A stretch of 64,000 bases of DNA, taken from contig CBDDCT010000004.1 in NCBI GenBank assembly GCA_965226185.1, positions 718,128 through 782,127 on the forward strand, written 5' to 3'. The number at the start of each line of letters is the position of its first letter. Position 1 is the first letter of the stretch. A model generated the notes under the pieces. That model ran no database searches. It was given only the letters and a program-made list of their open reading frames with translations, and was not told where the DNA came from. Positions 19,590-28,518 of the stretch are shown here, piece by piece. The stretch is from CBDCYS01 sp965226185 (GTDB lineage Bacteria; Acidobacteriota; Terriglobia; Bryobacterales; UBA6623). Both the position numbers and the translations under genes were made by a program.

Positions 19590-19858
19590 TGCAACATCGT
19601 TTTCCAGCTCGATCCACCCGGTTGCTTCGGCGCGAACCGCTCTCGTGCGCCCGGCTGAGCTTCTACGACGCGTTCCACTCACTGCGGTCGCTCCACCAAC
19701 ACCAGAATCCCGCGCTTCCCTATGCGATCGCGGCTCCAAACGGACCTGCCCAGCGGCTCTCGCGCCATCGAACGAGTGCCGACCTCCCGTCAGAGCCCTT
19801 TGCCCCCTGATTCAAAACGCATAGACTCCCAGATTCCTCGGACGGCTTCCTTCAAATC

Positions 19859-19926
19859 GTTGTATCGCAAGCGACTAACTCTCTCTCCCGACGAGACTCT
19901 TCCTGCTGGGTCGCCTGCGATACAAC
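19859..19926. repeat. 17-bp inverted repeat after the IS91-type element
   Basis: GTTGTATCGCAAGCGAC (19859-19875) and its near-perfect complement at 19910-19926, with one mismatch, enclose 34 bases. It lies at the 3' end of the IS91-type remnant just before the IS630 terminus and could be a terminal structure of the former. Confidence 0.55.
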
Positions 19927-19936
19927 ACTAAGATTT

Positions 19937-21048
19937 AACATAACGTCATAAGTTATTGCGCATAGTATGCAGGCTGTGCTCTCATGGGGAAATGAGACCA
20001 CTTCGCATTGCTGACGCTGAAAACATCGTTCTTGGATTGCAGGATGAGATCCGACGCTCCCTGGATTCCCGCTACGACCACCGCCTCCACGGCGTGCTGC
20101 TGGTGGCCCAAGGAATGACCTGCCCACAGGTGGCCAGGCTGCTGGGCGACGCACCACGGTCGGTGGAATATTGGGTGGGTCGTTTCGAGCAGAAAGGCTT
20201 GGCGGGCTTGCGCGAGGGAGAGCGGGCCGGGCGGCCCCCGCGGTTGAATGAGCAGCAGCTCGAAGAGATCAACGCTGCTCTTCGTCAGACGCCGCGGGAG
20301 GCAGGCCTGAGCGGAAATCTATGGGATGGCAAAACGTTGGCGGTCTGGATCGAGCAACAATACGGCATCACTGTGGGCGTGCGTCAGTGCCAGCGTCTGT
20401 TCCGGCAATTGGGCTTTCGGCTGCGCAAGCCGCGGCCCAAGATCGCTCGCGCCGACGAGGAACAGCAGAAGACGCATAAAAAAAACTCCAAGCGCTGATG
20501 GCCGACCCGGCCGTCGACCTTTGGGCCAGCGACGAAGTGCACTTTCAGCAGCACGGCTCGCGTTGTCGGATGTGGGTGCCTCCGGAGACGAAGGATCCCA
20601 TCCTGCTGCATCATCCGACCCGGCGAAGCGTCGGATATTTTGGTGCCGTGCGACTACGCGATGGTCGGTTTTGGTCTTGTCGCGAGACGGGGAAATTCAA
20701 TGCCGGGACCTTTTGGGAATTCATGAAGCAACTCCAGCAGGTGAGCCGCATTGGAGGGCGCCGCGTGGCGGTCATCGCTGACAACGCCAGGTACCACCAT
20801 GCCCGACTGCACAAAGCGTGGCGCGAGGAAAACGCACTTGGCTTTGAGCTGGATTACTTGCCGCCCTACAGTCCCGAGTTGAATCCGATCGAGCGAGTCT
20901 GGAAGCTGACCCGGCGGCGTTGCCTGCACAACCGCTACTTTGCGACCCTGGAGGAAGTGATCGCAGCTGCGGAAGCCGAGTTTGCCACGTGGGGCCAGCC
21001 GAATGACACGCTGCGCCGCCTATGCGCAATTAGTTAAGACGTTGTGTT
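19937..21048 (+). mobile_element. IS630-family element
   Basis: The ends are imperfect inverted repeats of about 29 bases: AACATAACGTCATAAG...GCGCATA on the left and the complement of AACACAACGTCTTAAC...GCGCATA on the right. Exact ends are uncertain by one or two bases because a clean TA duplication is not seen. Confidence 0.8.
19992..21037 (+). CDS. IS630-family transposase made by -1 frameshifting
   Basis: Two overlapping frames. The first (ATG 19992 to 20498) has a helix-turn-helix region (GMTCPQVARLLGD, SVEYWVGRFEQKGLAGL) and ends KKNSKR-stop. The second, in the -1 frame, carries the DDE domain: WASDEVHFQQ, VAVIADNARYHH and PYSPELNPIERVW. At CAT followed by eight A (20474-20484) a slip of -1 gives HKKKLQALMADPAVDLW, which joins the domains without loss. 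Total is about 348 residues. Such slips are known in this family. Confidence 0.85.
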
Positions 21049-21215
21049 TAGCTATCCGCTGACACGCTCTATGTCGTTCGTTTCGGCGGAGTTAGCTAGC
21101 CCGCATGCCACCTCGCGCCTCTGCGAAACGAACTTCGCTGGGCTCGCTCGTACGAACTGCCCGGCCCACAAGGCTCTCGGAACAGCCTAGACCTCGATCA
21201 CAATGGCGTCTTACA

Positions 21216-21745
21216 CCTGAATTATGCACAGATTCACTTTGCGAGTGTGGCTGCGTTCGTAGCGGGTTGGCGGTCGTCGTGAGGTGGTAGCTCGGCAACT
21301 GGCCTTTTGACTTCTCCGTGTCCGGTTTCCCTTCCCGCCCAGAATCCGCGTCGTCAAAACCTCGCTCGGAAGTGACGTGTTTCCAGTGTGTTACGGCTAG
21401 TGCATAAAATTTTATGCATAGCGCATAGCCAGGCTCTCAGATCAGCGCCCTCCCGACCACCGGCAGCAAGCCGCCGTAGGGAGTCGGCTTCCTGCCGCGG
21501 AAGTGGTAAGGCGTCGAAGCCCCGATTTTATTGGGCCGCGAGGCCGTCACGGCTGGGCCTTGTTGGACGGGCCTTTGGGAGCTATGCTGTTTTCGTCTGG
21601 TAACCATGTGGGTGACCTCCTTGGGGTTGGCTGGCGAAGCTGGGATCTTTGCCAGCCTACCTTTTTACCCCATGTTTTCGGGGGTCCCCAATGGTCCCTT
21701 GCGGCTCAGCCCTCCTCAGGTCCACGCCGCAGTGCATAATTCAGG
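21216..21745 (-). mobile_element. 530-bp MITE, copy 2
   Basis: Same ends as copy 1 and flanked by a perfect 5-bp target duplication, TTACA (21211-21215 and 21746-21750). It carries a transposase remnant at 21437-21607 (minus) and the internal palindrome at 21401-21418. A few substitutions group it with copy 4 rather than copies 1 and 3. It sits about 40 bases beyond the 3' end of the split beta-propeller gene. Confidence 0.92.
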
Positions 21746-21783
21746 TTACAGGAACCACTTTGATTCCTTCTGCCGAGGAGGGA

Positions 21784-23485
21784 TCAGACGCCCGGGCCGT
21801 AAACGCCGCCCATCTGGCCACTGTTGCGGACGACCTGTTCGCCACGGGACTCGACTTCGACCAACTTCTCGCTCGGCGAGATCTTCATGGAGGTCTTCTT
21901 GCCTTCGATGCAATCCACCACTGAGCCATCAGATGGATAACAATATCGGCCGTCGATGCTGAAGGCTACCCACCGGTTGCCACTGTCTTTGTTCCAAGCC
22001 GATTCAATGTCATCAAACAGTTCCACTCTGCCAATGAACCGAGGTTTCTCGGGGGTCTTCGATGTATCGAAGACATTGAGGTAACCCCAAAGGTCGTCCA
22101 AGAACCAAACTTCCTGGGTTACGGGTCGAACTCCGATACCGTGACTGAACGGATGATCTCCATGCGGCATGCCGCCATGTGCTGTCATCCAATGCTTCGT
22201 GCGCTCGTAGGGAGGGTTTAGCAAGACTTCGCTGCACTCTCCGGTCTCAATGTTCCCAACGCTGAAGCCCTGCGTGTACGTGGTGTTCGCGTAGACGAAG
22301 CGTTCTTCGATATCCACCGCGAGCGGACGGACAGGCCAGGCGAACGGTCCGATCCTCTTGACCATCTTGTGTGTCTTCTGGTCTGCCAAGTACAAGTCGT
22401 GATGACTCCGGCCCGCGCAGTACATATAGCGGCCTTGTTCGCCCGCAAAGGAGTTGTGGGGCGCACCGGGCCGTTCGATTTCGGTGATGCGTTCTCCGCT
22501 CGACGTGTCCAGGATCAAATACCTGCCGTTCTGTTTGATAGGCACGTAAAGAGCGTGTCCGTCGTTAGTGATAGAACATCGGTCGGGCTGGATATACCCA
22601 TACTTCGTATCGACGTTGACGCCCCACAGTTCCTTGCCACCTGAATTATGCACAGATTCACTTTGCGAGTGTGGCTGCGTTCGTAGCGGGTTGGCGGTCG
22701 TCGTGAGGTGGTAGCTCGGCAACTGGTCTTTTGGCTTCTCCGTCCCCGGTTTCCCTTCCCGCCCAGATTCCGCGTCGTCAAAACCTCGCTCGGAAGTGAC
22801 GTGTTTCCAGTGCGTTACGGCTAGTGCATAAAATTTTATGCATAGCGCATAGCCAGGCTCTCAGATCAGCGCCCTCCCGACCACCGGCAGAAAGCCGCCG
22901 TAGGGAGTCGGCTTCTTGCCGCGGAAGTGGTAAGGCGTCGAAGCCCCGATTTTATTGGGTCGCGAGGCCGTCACGGCTGGGCCTTGTTGGACGGGCCTTT
23001 GGGAGCTATGCTGTTTTCGTCTGGTAACCATGTGGGTGACCTCCTTGGGGTTGGCTGGCGAAGCTGGGATCTTTGCCAGCCTACCTTTTTACCCCATGTT
23101 TTCGGGGGTTCCCAATGGTCCCTTGCGGCTCAGCCCTCCTCAGGTCCACGCCGCAGTGCATAATTCAGGTGCCACTCAGCATGCCGTAGGCTTTGACCGT
23201 GTTCTCGTCTTGCTGGGTAATGAATATGCGGTTGGTTGCGGCGTCGGCGCTGATCCCGCCCACCTTGCCGCCGCCCATGGGAAACGAACGGACAAGCGCA
23301 TGCTCGTCGTTGACATCGAATACATCGACAGCCCTCGTCGCATCGTTCGTGACATAGAGGTGTCTCTTCACAACGGATGACTCGTGATCAGCGCCGATAG
23401 CGGACGCAGCTCCAAGCGCGCCGTACGCTAGGCCTGCGCCAACTGCGCTGATGGCGTCTCGACGGTTCAGTTTCTCGGTGCTCAT
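21784..23485 (-). pseudogene. Tat-secreted YVTN-type beta-propeller gene split by MITE copy 3
   Basis: Start ATG 23485 follows GGAGG. The N-terminus has twin arginines (NRRDAISAVGAGLA), a Tat export signal. Blades of the YVTN type follow (HLYVTNDATRAVDVFDV, NRIFITQQDENTVKAYG). After AYGMLSG the MITE interrupts; coding resumes at 22634 with KELWGVNVD and runs to TGA at 21784. Removing the element and one TGCCA copy restores an unbroken frame of 388 residues. As it stands only the first ~100 residues plus a few MITE-encoded ones could be made. Function of the intact protein is unknown. Confidence 0.85.
22640..23169 (-). mobile_element. 530-bp MITE, copy 3
   Basis: Flanked by a perfect 5-bp duplication TGCCA (22635-22639 and 23170-23174). 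Transposase remnant at 22861-23031 (minus), palindrome at 22825-22842. By eye the same sequence as copy 1, which indicates recent movement. Confidence 0.95.
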
Positions 23486-23776
23486 ATTTCTGCCTCCAGT
23501 TGATGCGTAGACGACCGGACCACTCATTCTCCCCGACAGCGGGCACGCGGTCGTCGGTGACCGTCCGCCAGCGTTCCAGGCTAATTGGGCTGCCGAACAC
23601 GCACTAGTATGAATGTACTATTCAGCACTGGTCAATTCGATTCTCTATCCTGTCCCTCGCCAAGGCGCTGTCATGTTAAGTGATTTCGGAGGGACCAAGC
23701 CACCATATGCAGTATTCAGACGCGGTCTCGCTACCCATACCTTTGGGCCGTCTCAGCCTGTGAAGCGCTAACTTGA
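23486..23776. other. upstream region of the split beta-propeller gene
   Basis: No gene seen. Bases near 23600-23640 are A/T-richer than their surroundings and probably include the promoter. The IS1380-B insertion point (CTTGA) ends the stretch. Confidence 0.45.
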
Positions 23777-25439
23777 CCAGGATTTCCATTTTGGATCTTG
23801 GCCTCCTCGATTCTACGTTCCTTCTCTCTTGAACGCAAGCCTTTCTTGACCGCAGGCACGCACCGGGCCGGACCGAAGTGCTTCCACTAGACCCTTTCGT
23901 TCTCCGAAGGGGACAATTCGTCGGTCGGAAGGCGGTTTTTCAGGCACTCCTCCGAGCTTCACTCCGCAGCATCCAGATTTCGCACTCGCGAGCGACCGTT
24001 CTACCCGCTCGGCAGCGGCAGCGCCCAGATCCTGTGCAGCATGTCACCGAACAGCCTGCGGTTCAGATGCCCCTCGGCCAGCAGCAGCCAGTAATACCGC
24101 GCGTGCTTGACCAGCCGACCGCCGGTCTTCATCAATCTGTGTTGCAAGCTCGTCAGCGACCAGCTCTTGATCCTGTGCGGCAGTCCCAGCCGCCGCCACA
24201 AGTTGCCCAGGTTGTAGGCCAGCACGCTGAGTTGCAGTCGCACTTCGTTGGCCCGAAAGCGATGGCACGAAAGCCGTGTCCAGTGCGTGGCCTGCTTGCC
24301 TTCTTTAATCCATTGCTCGGCCGTGCCGCGCTTGTTGTAGAAGCGCACAACAGACCGACTCGGCAACGTCATGTTCGTCACGATAAAACCGACGCGCGGG
24401 AACAGCTCACCGAGATGATGCTCGACCTTGGCCACGATGCGTCGCGGCTTGGACCAACTCTCCGCCTGATAGCGGAAGCTCTTGTAGCGCACCAAGGGCT
24501 TCCGGGAGGGCCTGCCCGGCGGCCGAAACAGGATGTCTTCGATCGCCAATTCCAAGCTCTTGTTGGCCGGAATGCGAATGGCGTACTGCACTCCGCGTTC
24601 CTCCGAAAACTCATAAATCTCCGGCTTAGCAAAGGCCGCATCGCCCCGGAAGGTGACCTGTTTGCCCGCGGCCTGTTGGCGCTTGATCTCGGGCAGCAGC
24701 AACTCCTTCCAGTCCTCAGCGCTGTGCACGTTGCCTGGACGCAGCTTCGCCGCCAGGCAATCCCCATGCTGGTTGAACAACAACAGCGGGTGGTAGCAGA
24801 CCGACTCGAAATGGCCGTTGTAAGCACTGCCCTCTTGCTGGCCGTGGACAGGGCTTTCGGTCGAGTCCATGTCGAGAACGACGCGCTCGGAGTCGTCTTG
24901 CGTCTCGGCTTGCGCCACCAGCTCGCGGTTCACAGCCATCAGCCCCAGCAAGTTCTCCTCGCTCGCCAGCATCTCCGTCTCGAAGCTCTGCAGTCGCGAG
25001 GTCAGTGCCCCGCCGCGATCCCAGTTCCTCTTCGAGCCGATCAAGCGAAACGTCGGGTCAGCCGACACTCGGACGGCGTCGTTGAGGTCCTCGTAGCCTG
25101 CCAGCCGAGAGTAGACTGACTGCCGCAGCAGATCGGCCAGCGGGAACTTCTTGTTCAAGCCTTGCCGTGGGTCACTGAGATGTTCCTCGATCAGCTTCCC
25201 GAGCCCGAGTCGTTCGTCCAGCTCGCGGACGAGAATGAGCCCGCCATCGGAAGTGACACGCGATCCTTGGAAATCGACTTTCAATAAGCCGTTGAAGCTT
25301 AGCTGGAACGGCTTGTTTTCTTTTTCACCCATTGGGTGTTGATCTCCTCAGCGCCTTGAGTGCTTTCCAACCCGCATCAATAAAGGCGTCCGAGGCCACC
25401 CGATGGTTAGCAGAACCGAAACTAAAGTGGAAATCCGGG
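23777..25439 (-). mobile_element. IS1380-B element, copy 1 (1663 bp)
   Basis: Ends read CCAGGATTTCCATTTTGG on the left and the complement of CCCGGATTTCCACTTTAG on the right. A perfect 5-bp duplication CTTGA flanks it (23772-23776, 25440-25444). The copy at 48916-50578 has the same length, orientation and transposase. Confidence 0.95.
24001..25332 (-). CDS. IS1380-family transposase (IS1380-B)
   Basis: A 443-residue intact DDE transposase. VVLDMDSTESPVHG has the first catalytic Asp, FRGDAAFAKPEIYEF the second, and RFYNKRGTAEQWIKEGKQATHW is the hallmark C-terminal signature with the Glu. It is clearly different from the IS1380-A enzyme, so the two element families should not mobilise one another's ends. 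The 413-residue frame on the opposite strand is an antisense shadow. Confidence 0.95.
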   Translation of the reverse strand: MGEKENKPFQLSFNGLLKVDFQGSRVTSDGGLILVRELDERLGLGKLIEEHLSDPRQGLNKKFPLADLLRQSVYSRLAGYEDLNDAVRVSADPTFRLIGSKRNWDRGGALTSRLQSFETEMLASEENLLGLMAVNRELVAQAETQDDSERVVLDMDSTESPVHGQQEGSAYNGHFESVCYHPLLLFNQHGDCLAAKLRPGNVHSAEDWKELLLPEIKRQQAAGKQVTFRGDAAFAKPEIYEFSEERGVQYAIRIPANKSLELAIEDILFRPPGRPSRKPLVRYKSFRYQAESWSKPRRIVAKVEHHLGELFPRVGFIVTNMTLPSRSVVRFYNKRGTAEQWIKEGKQATHWTRLSCHRFRANEVRLQLSVLAYNLGNLWRRLGLPHRIKSWSLTSLQHRLMKTGGRLVKHARYYWLLLAEGHLNRRLFGDMLHRIWALPLPSG

Positions 25440-25512
25440 CTTGACAATGCCGGCTGATGGTAGTGCCAATCACGACACGCCAATTCTACCCTGTTGCCGA
25501 TTGGTGTTGGTA

Positions 25513-25633
25513 ACAAGCCTTACCACCAGCAATCCGGTTCAAGGCCATGATAACTCAATAGACGAGGGGTTTTCAGCTCTTCCGGCGACGCGGAGAAGAC
25601 CTCTGACGGCGGATAGGTGGTGGGAATAAATTT
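25513..25633 (+). repeat. dispersed repeat of about 120 bp, copy 2
   Basis: Matches 17306-17429 in the same orientation. It lies about 70 bases beyond the IS1380-B end. Confidence 0.7.
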
Positions 25634-25680
25634 CTCAGTGGCTATTCGCGGACGGGCGCTAGGTAGTTCGTTAGAGGGAC

Positions 25681-26007
25681 TTAGTTCTGTTCGTGGGCGG
25701 AGTCATGAACGTGTTGTGGATCGTCGGGCTCACCATCTTTAGTCTTGCTAGAGAAGGTAACGCCAGGCGGCGCGCGCATCGGAAGGGCCGCGGGATTGAC
25801 CCTCGTCGGGTTTGGAGTCTGGGTGATCTCAGCAGCCAGTTGAGGACTCACGGGGAATTATCCTCGTTGGCGGTCGCAACAGCCCATTCCCTCCGGTCAA
25901 CCCTGATAACTGGCGAGAACAAGGCTTCGGTTGCGCTATCCGTCCACAGCCATTCTAGCCACGTGATCCAGCTCGATCTTGGAGGGGGAAAACCCCTCAG
26001 AATCTGA
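25681..26007 (+). pseudogene. fragment of a DUF2182-type membrane protein
   Basis: LFVGGVMNVLWIVGLTIFSLARE (25687 onward) resembles the C-terminal transmembrane segment of DUF2182 predicted metal-binding membrane proteins, which typically read VGGVMNLLWIAAL. The rest of that family's sequence is missing upstream, and downstream of about 25770 the frame turns to unrelated sequence. It is a stump left between two inverted IS1380-B copies. The family call rests on one motif. Confidence 0.45.
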
Positions 26008-26111
26008 AATTTTCCGCGCAATACTGCAATCGGCGTTTGCGGACGCTGAAACAAAACGACTTAAGTTCCTCCTCCACGTTCATGCCATAACGCCGAGCGT
26101 CGAGCTTTAAC

Positions 26112-27777
26112 CCCGGATTTCCACTTTAGTTTCGGTTCTGCTAACCATCGGGTGACCTCGGACGCCTTTATTTATGCGGGTTGAAAAGCAATCAAGGCGC
26201 TGAGGAGATCAACACCCAATGGGTGAAAAAGAAAACAAGCCGTTCCAGCTAAGCTTCAACGGCTTATTGAAAGTCGATTTCCAAGGATCGCGCGTCACTT
26301 CCGATGGCGGGCTCATTCTCGTCCGCGAGCTGGACGAGCGACTCGGGCTCGGGAAGCTGATCGACGAACATCTCAGTGACCCACGGCAAGGCTCGAACAA
26401 AAAGTTCCCGTTCGCCGATCTGCTGCGGCAGTCAGTCTACTCTCGGCTGGCCGGCTACGAGGACCTCAATGACGCCGTGCGAGTATCCGCCGATCCGACC
26501 TTTCGCTTGATCGGCTCGCAGAAGAACTGGGATCGCGGCGGGGCACTGACCTCGCGACTGCAGAGCTTCGAGACGGAGATGCTGGCGAGCGAGGAGAACT
26601 TGCTGGGGCTGATGGCTGTGAACCGCGAGCTGGTGGCGCAAGCCGAGACGCAAGACGACTCCGAGCGCGTCGTTCTCGACATGGATTCGACCGAAAGCCC
26701 TGTCCACGGCCAGCAAGAGGGCAGTGCCTACAACGGCCATTTCGAGTCGGTCTGCTACCACCCGTTGTTGTTGTTCAACCAGCACGGCGATTGTCTGGCC
26801 GCCAAGCTGCGTCCCGGCAACGTGCACAGCGCTGAGGACTGGAACGAGTTGCTGCTGCCCGAGATCGAGCGCCAACAGGCTGCGGGCAAACAGGTCACCT
26901 TCCGGGGCGATGCGGCCTTTGCCAAGCCGGAGATTTATGAGTTTTCGGAGGAACGCGGAGTGCAGTACGCCATTCGCATTCCGGCCAACAAGAGCTTGGA
27001 ATTAGCGATCGAAGACATCTTGTTTCGCCCGCCGGGCAGGCCGGGTCGCAAGCCCTTGGTGCGCTACAAGAGCTTCCGCTATCAGGCGCAGAGTTGGTCC
27101 AAGCCGCGACGCATTGTGGCCAAGGTCGAGCATCATCTCGGTGAGCTGTTCCCGCGGGTCGGATTTATCGTGACCAACATGAGCTTGCCAAGCCGGTCGG
27201 TAGTGCGCTTCTACAACAAGCGCGGCACGGCCGAGCAGTGGATCAAAGAAGGCAAACAGGCCACGCACTGGACGCGGCTTTCGTGCCATCGCTTCCGGGC
27301 CAACGAAGTGCGACTGCAACTGAGCGTGCTGGCCTACAACCTGGGCAACTTGTGGCGGCGGCTTGGGCTGCCGCACAGGATCAAGAGCTGGTCGCTGACG
27401 AGCTTGCAACAGCGGCTGATGAAGACCGGCGGTCGGCTGGTCAAGCACGCCCGGTATTATTGGCTGCTGCTGGCCGAGGGGCATCTGAACCGGCGGCTGT
27501 TCGCTGACATGCTGCACAGGATCTGGGCGCTGCCGCTGCCGAGCGGGTAGCGTTGACCGGGCGAGGATCAACAGTTTTCGGCTCCAAAAAAGTTTTTCAA
27601 GGAGCAGTGTCGGCCGGAGCGCCGTTCAGCCCGCTCAATCAACGTCTGTGAGCGGATGGATGAGCCCTGGCGCCTAGCGGCGGAGGTGATGTGCAGGGTT
27701 CAGCGCGGAAAGACGTGGTATTCGGGGCAGCGCGGGTGTATACTGTCGCCGTACCAGGGTCAAAATGGAAATCCTGG
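26112..27777 (+). mobile_element. IS1380-B element, diverged copy (1666 bp)
   Basis: Same terminal repeats as the other copies but with substitutions throughout and a different 3' non-coding segment (27551-27777). Flanks are TTAAC on the left and ATTGA on the right, so there is no simple target duplication. It is inverted relative to the copy 670 bases upstream. Confidence 0.9.
26219..27550 (+). CDS. IS1380-family transposase (IS1380-B, diverged copy)
   Basis: 443 residues, intact, about a dozen residue changes from the other two copies (for example LIDEHLSDPRQGSNKKFPF, SQKNWDRG). All three catalytic segments are retained, including RFYNKRGTAEQWIKEGKQ. Changes are spread along the gene, which fits an older or separately acquired copy. 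Confidence 0.93.
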   Translation: MGEKENKPFQLSFNGLLKVDFQGSRVTSDGGLILVRELDERLGLGKLIDEHLSDPRQGSNKKFPFADLLRQSVYSRLAGYEDLNDAVRVSADPTFRLIGSQKNWDRGGALTSRLQSFETEMLASEENLLGLMAVNRELVAQAETQDDSERVVLDMDSTESPVHGQQEGSAYNGHFESVCYHPLLLFNQHGDCLAAKLRPGNVHSAEDWNELLLPEIERQQAAGKQVTFRGDAAFAKPEIYEFSEERGVQYAIRIPANKSLELAIEDILFRPPGRPGRKPLVRYKSFRYQAQSWSKPRRIVAKVEHHLGELFPRVGFIVTNMSLPSRSVVRFYNKRGTAEQWIKEGKQATHWTRLSCHRFRANEVRLQLSVLAYNLGNLWRRLGLPHRIKSWSLTSLQQRLMKTGGRLVKHARYYWLLLAEGHLNRRLFADMLHRIWALPLPSG

Positions 27778-27815
27778 ATTGATACACTTCTTTTGTTTCA
27801 AAAGGAGGATTTGGA

Positions 27816-27869
27816 ATGAAACAACAGAATTCTGATTGGCACTTGCAGTTTAAGCACCCAGCCTCTTAG
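27816..27869 (+). CDS. possible 17-residue peptide ORF
   Basis: ATG 27816 follows AAAGGAGGATTTGGA, one of the strongest ribosome binding sites in the window, and the frame closes at TAG after MKQQNSDWHLQFKHPAS. It lies 39 bases after the IS1380-B end and 22 bases before the methyltransferase fragment. It could be a leader or peptide gene of a lost cluster, or chance. Confidence 0.35.
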   Translation: MKQQNSDWHLQFKHPAS

Positions 27870-27891
27870 CGAAAAGAACCAGGAGTGAACG

Positions 27892-28179
27892 ATGCCGAAA
27901 TTGCGCGCAGAAGAACAGCAATCGATCTGTGAGATCCGTAAGAGCAACTTGACGTATTTGCCGGACAGCAGACTTGCCAGTGTCATTGAGGTCATTCGGG
28001 ATTTAGAGAGATTGAGATTTCCTGGGGTTTTTGTGGAGGCCGGGTATGCACTTGGCGGCTCCACCATATTGATCTCAAGGATTAAGAGCCGGGAGCGAGC
28101 GTTGTATGTATACGATGTGTTCGAGATGATTCCTCCGCCAGCGTTTCAAGATAGCGAAGATGTTCACGAGAGATATAAG
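27892..28179 (+). pseudogene. TylF-like SAM methyltransferase, cut off by IS1380-B remnant
   Basis: Start ATG 27892 behind AGGAG. The first ~96 residues look like the N-terminus of a TylF/MycF-type O-methyltransferase: SNLTYLPDSRLASVIEV, then the SAM-binding region GVFVEAGYALGGSTILIS and ALYVYDVFEMIPP. The frame then runs into the IS1380-B terminus at 28180 and ends in element sequence (PGFPL-stop). Base composition is richer in A/T than its neighbours, a sign of foreign origin. The catalytic part is missing. Confidence 0.7.
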
Positions 28180-28353
28180 CCCGGATTTCCACTTTAGTTT
28201 CGATTCTGCTAACCATCGGGTGGCCTCGGACGCCTTTATTGATGCGGGTTGGAAAGCACTCAAGGCGCTGAGGAGATCAACACCCAATGGGTGAAAAAGA
28301 AAACAAGCCGTTCCAGCTAAGCTTCAACGGCTTATTGAAAGTCGATTTCCAAG
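28180..28353 (+). mobile_element. truncated IS1380-B 5' end
   Basis: The first 174 bases of IS1380-B, from CCCGGATTTCCACTTTAG through the first 22 codons of the transposase (MGEKENKPFQLSFNG), ending abruptly after GATTTCCAAG. TTAAC follows, the same five bases that precede the full copy at 26112. Confidence 0.9.
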
Positions 28354-28518
28354 TTAACGTGCCTAGTCATCCAAAAGCCAAGGGAGTCGCCGAGAACAGG
28401 CCGCTTTGCCCCAATGAGCGGAAATCCGGCCCCGCTCGAGCAGAGCTATACTTGAAGGCGATTTGGAGCGGTGGCGCGTCGTCACGAATCGCTTATTTTC
28501 CGCACGGAGGTACATGCC

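Noticed and set aside
26112..28353. Truncated IS1380-B end acting as a true right terminus
   Set aside because: GATTTCCAAG at 28344-28353 resembles the terminal word but is in direct, not inverted, orientation, so it cannot be a normal end.
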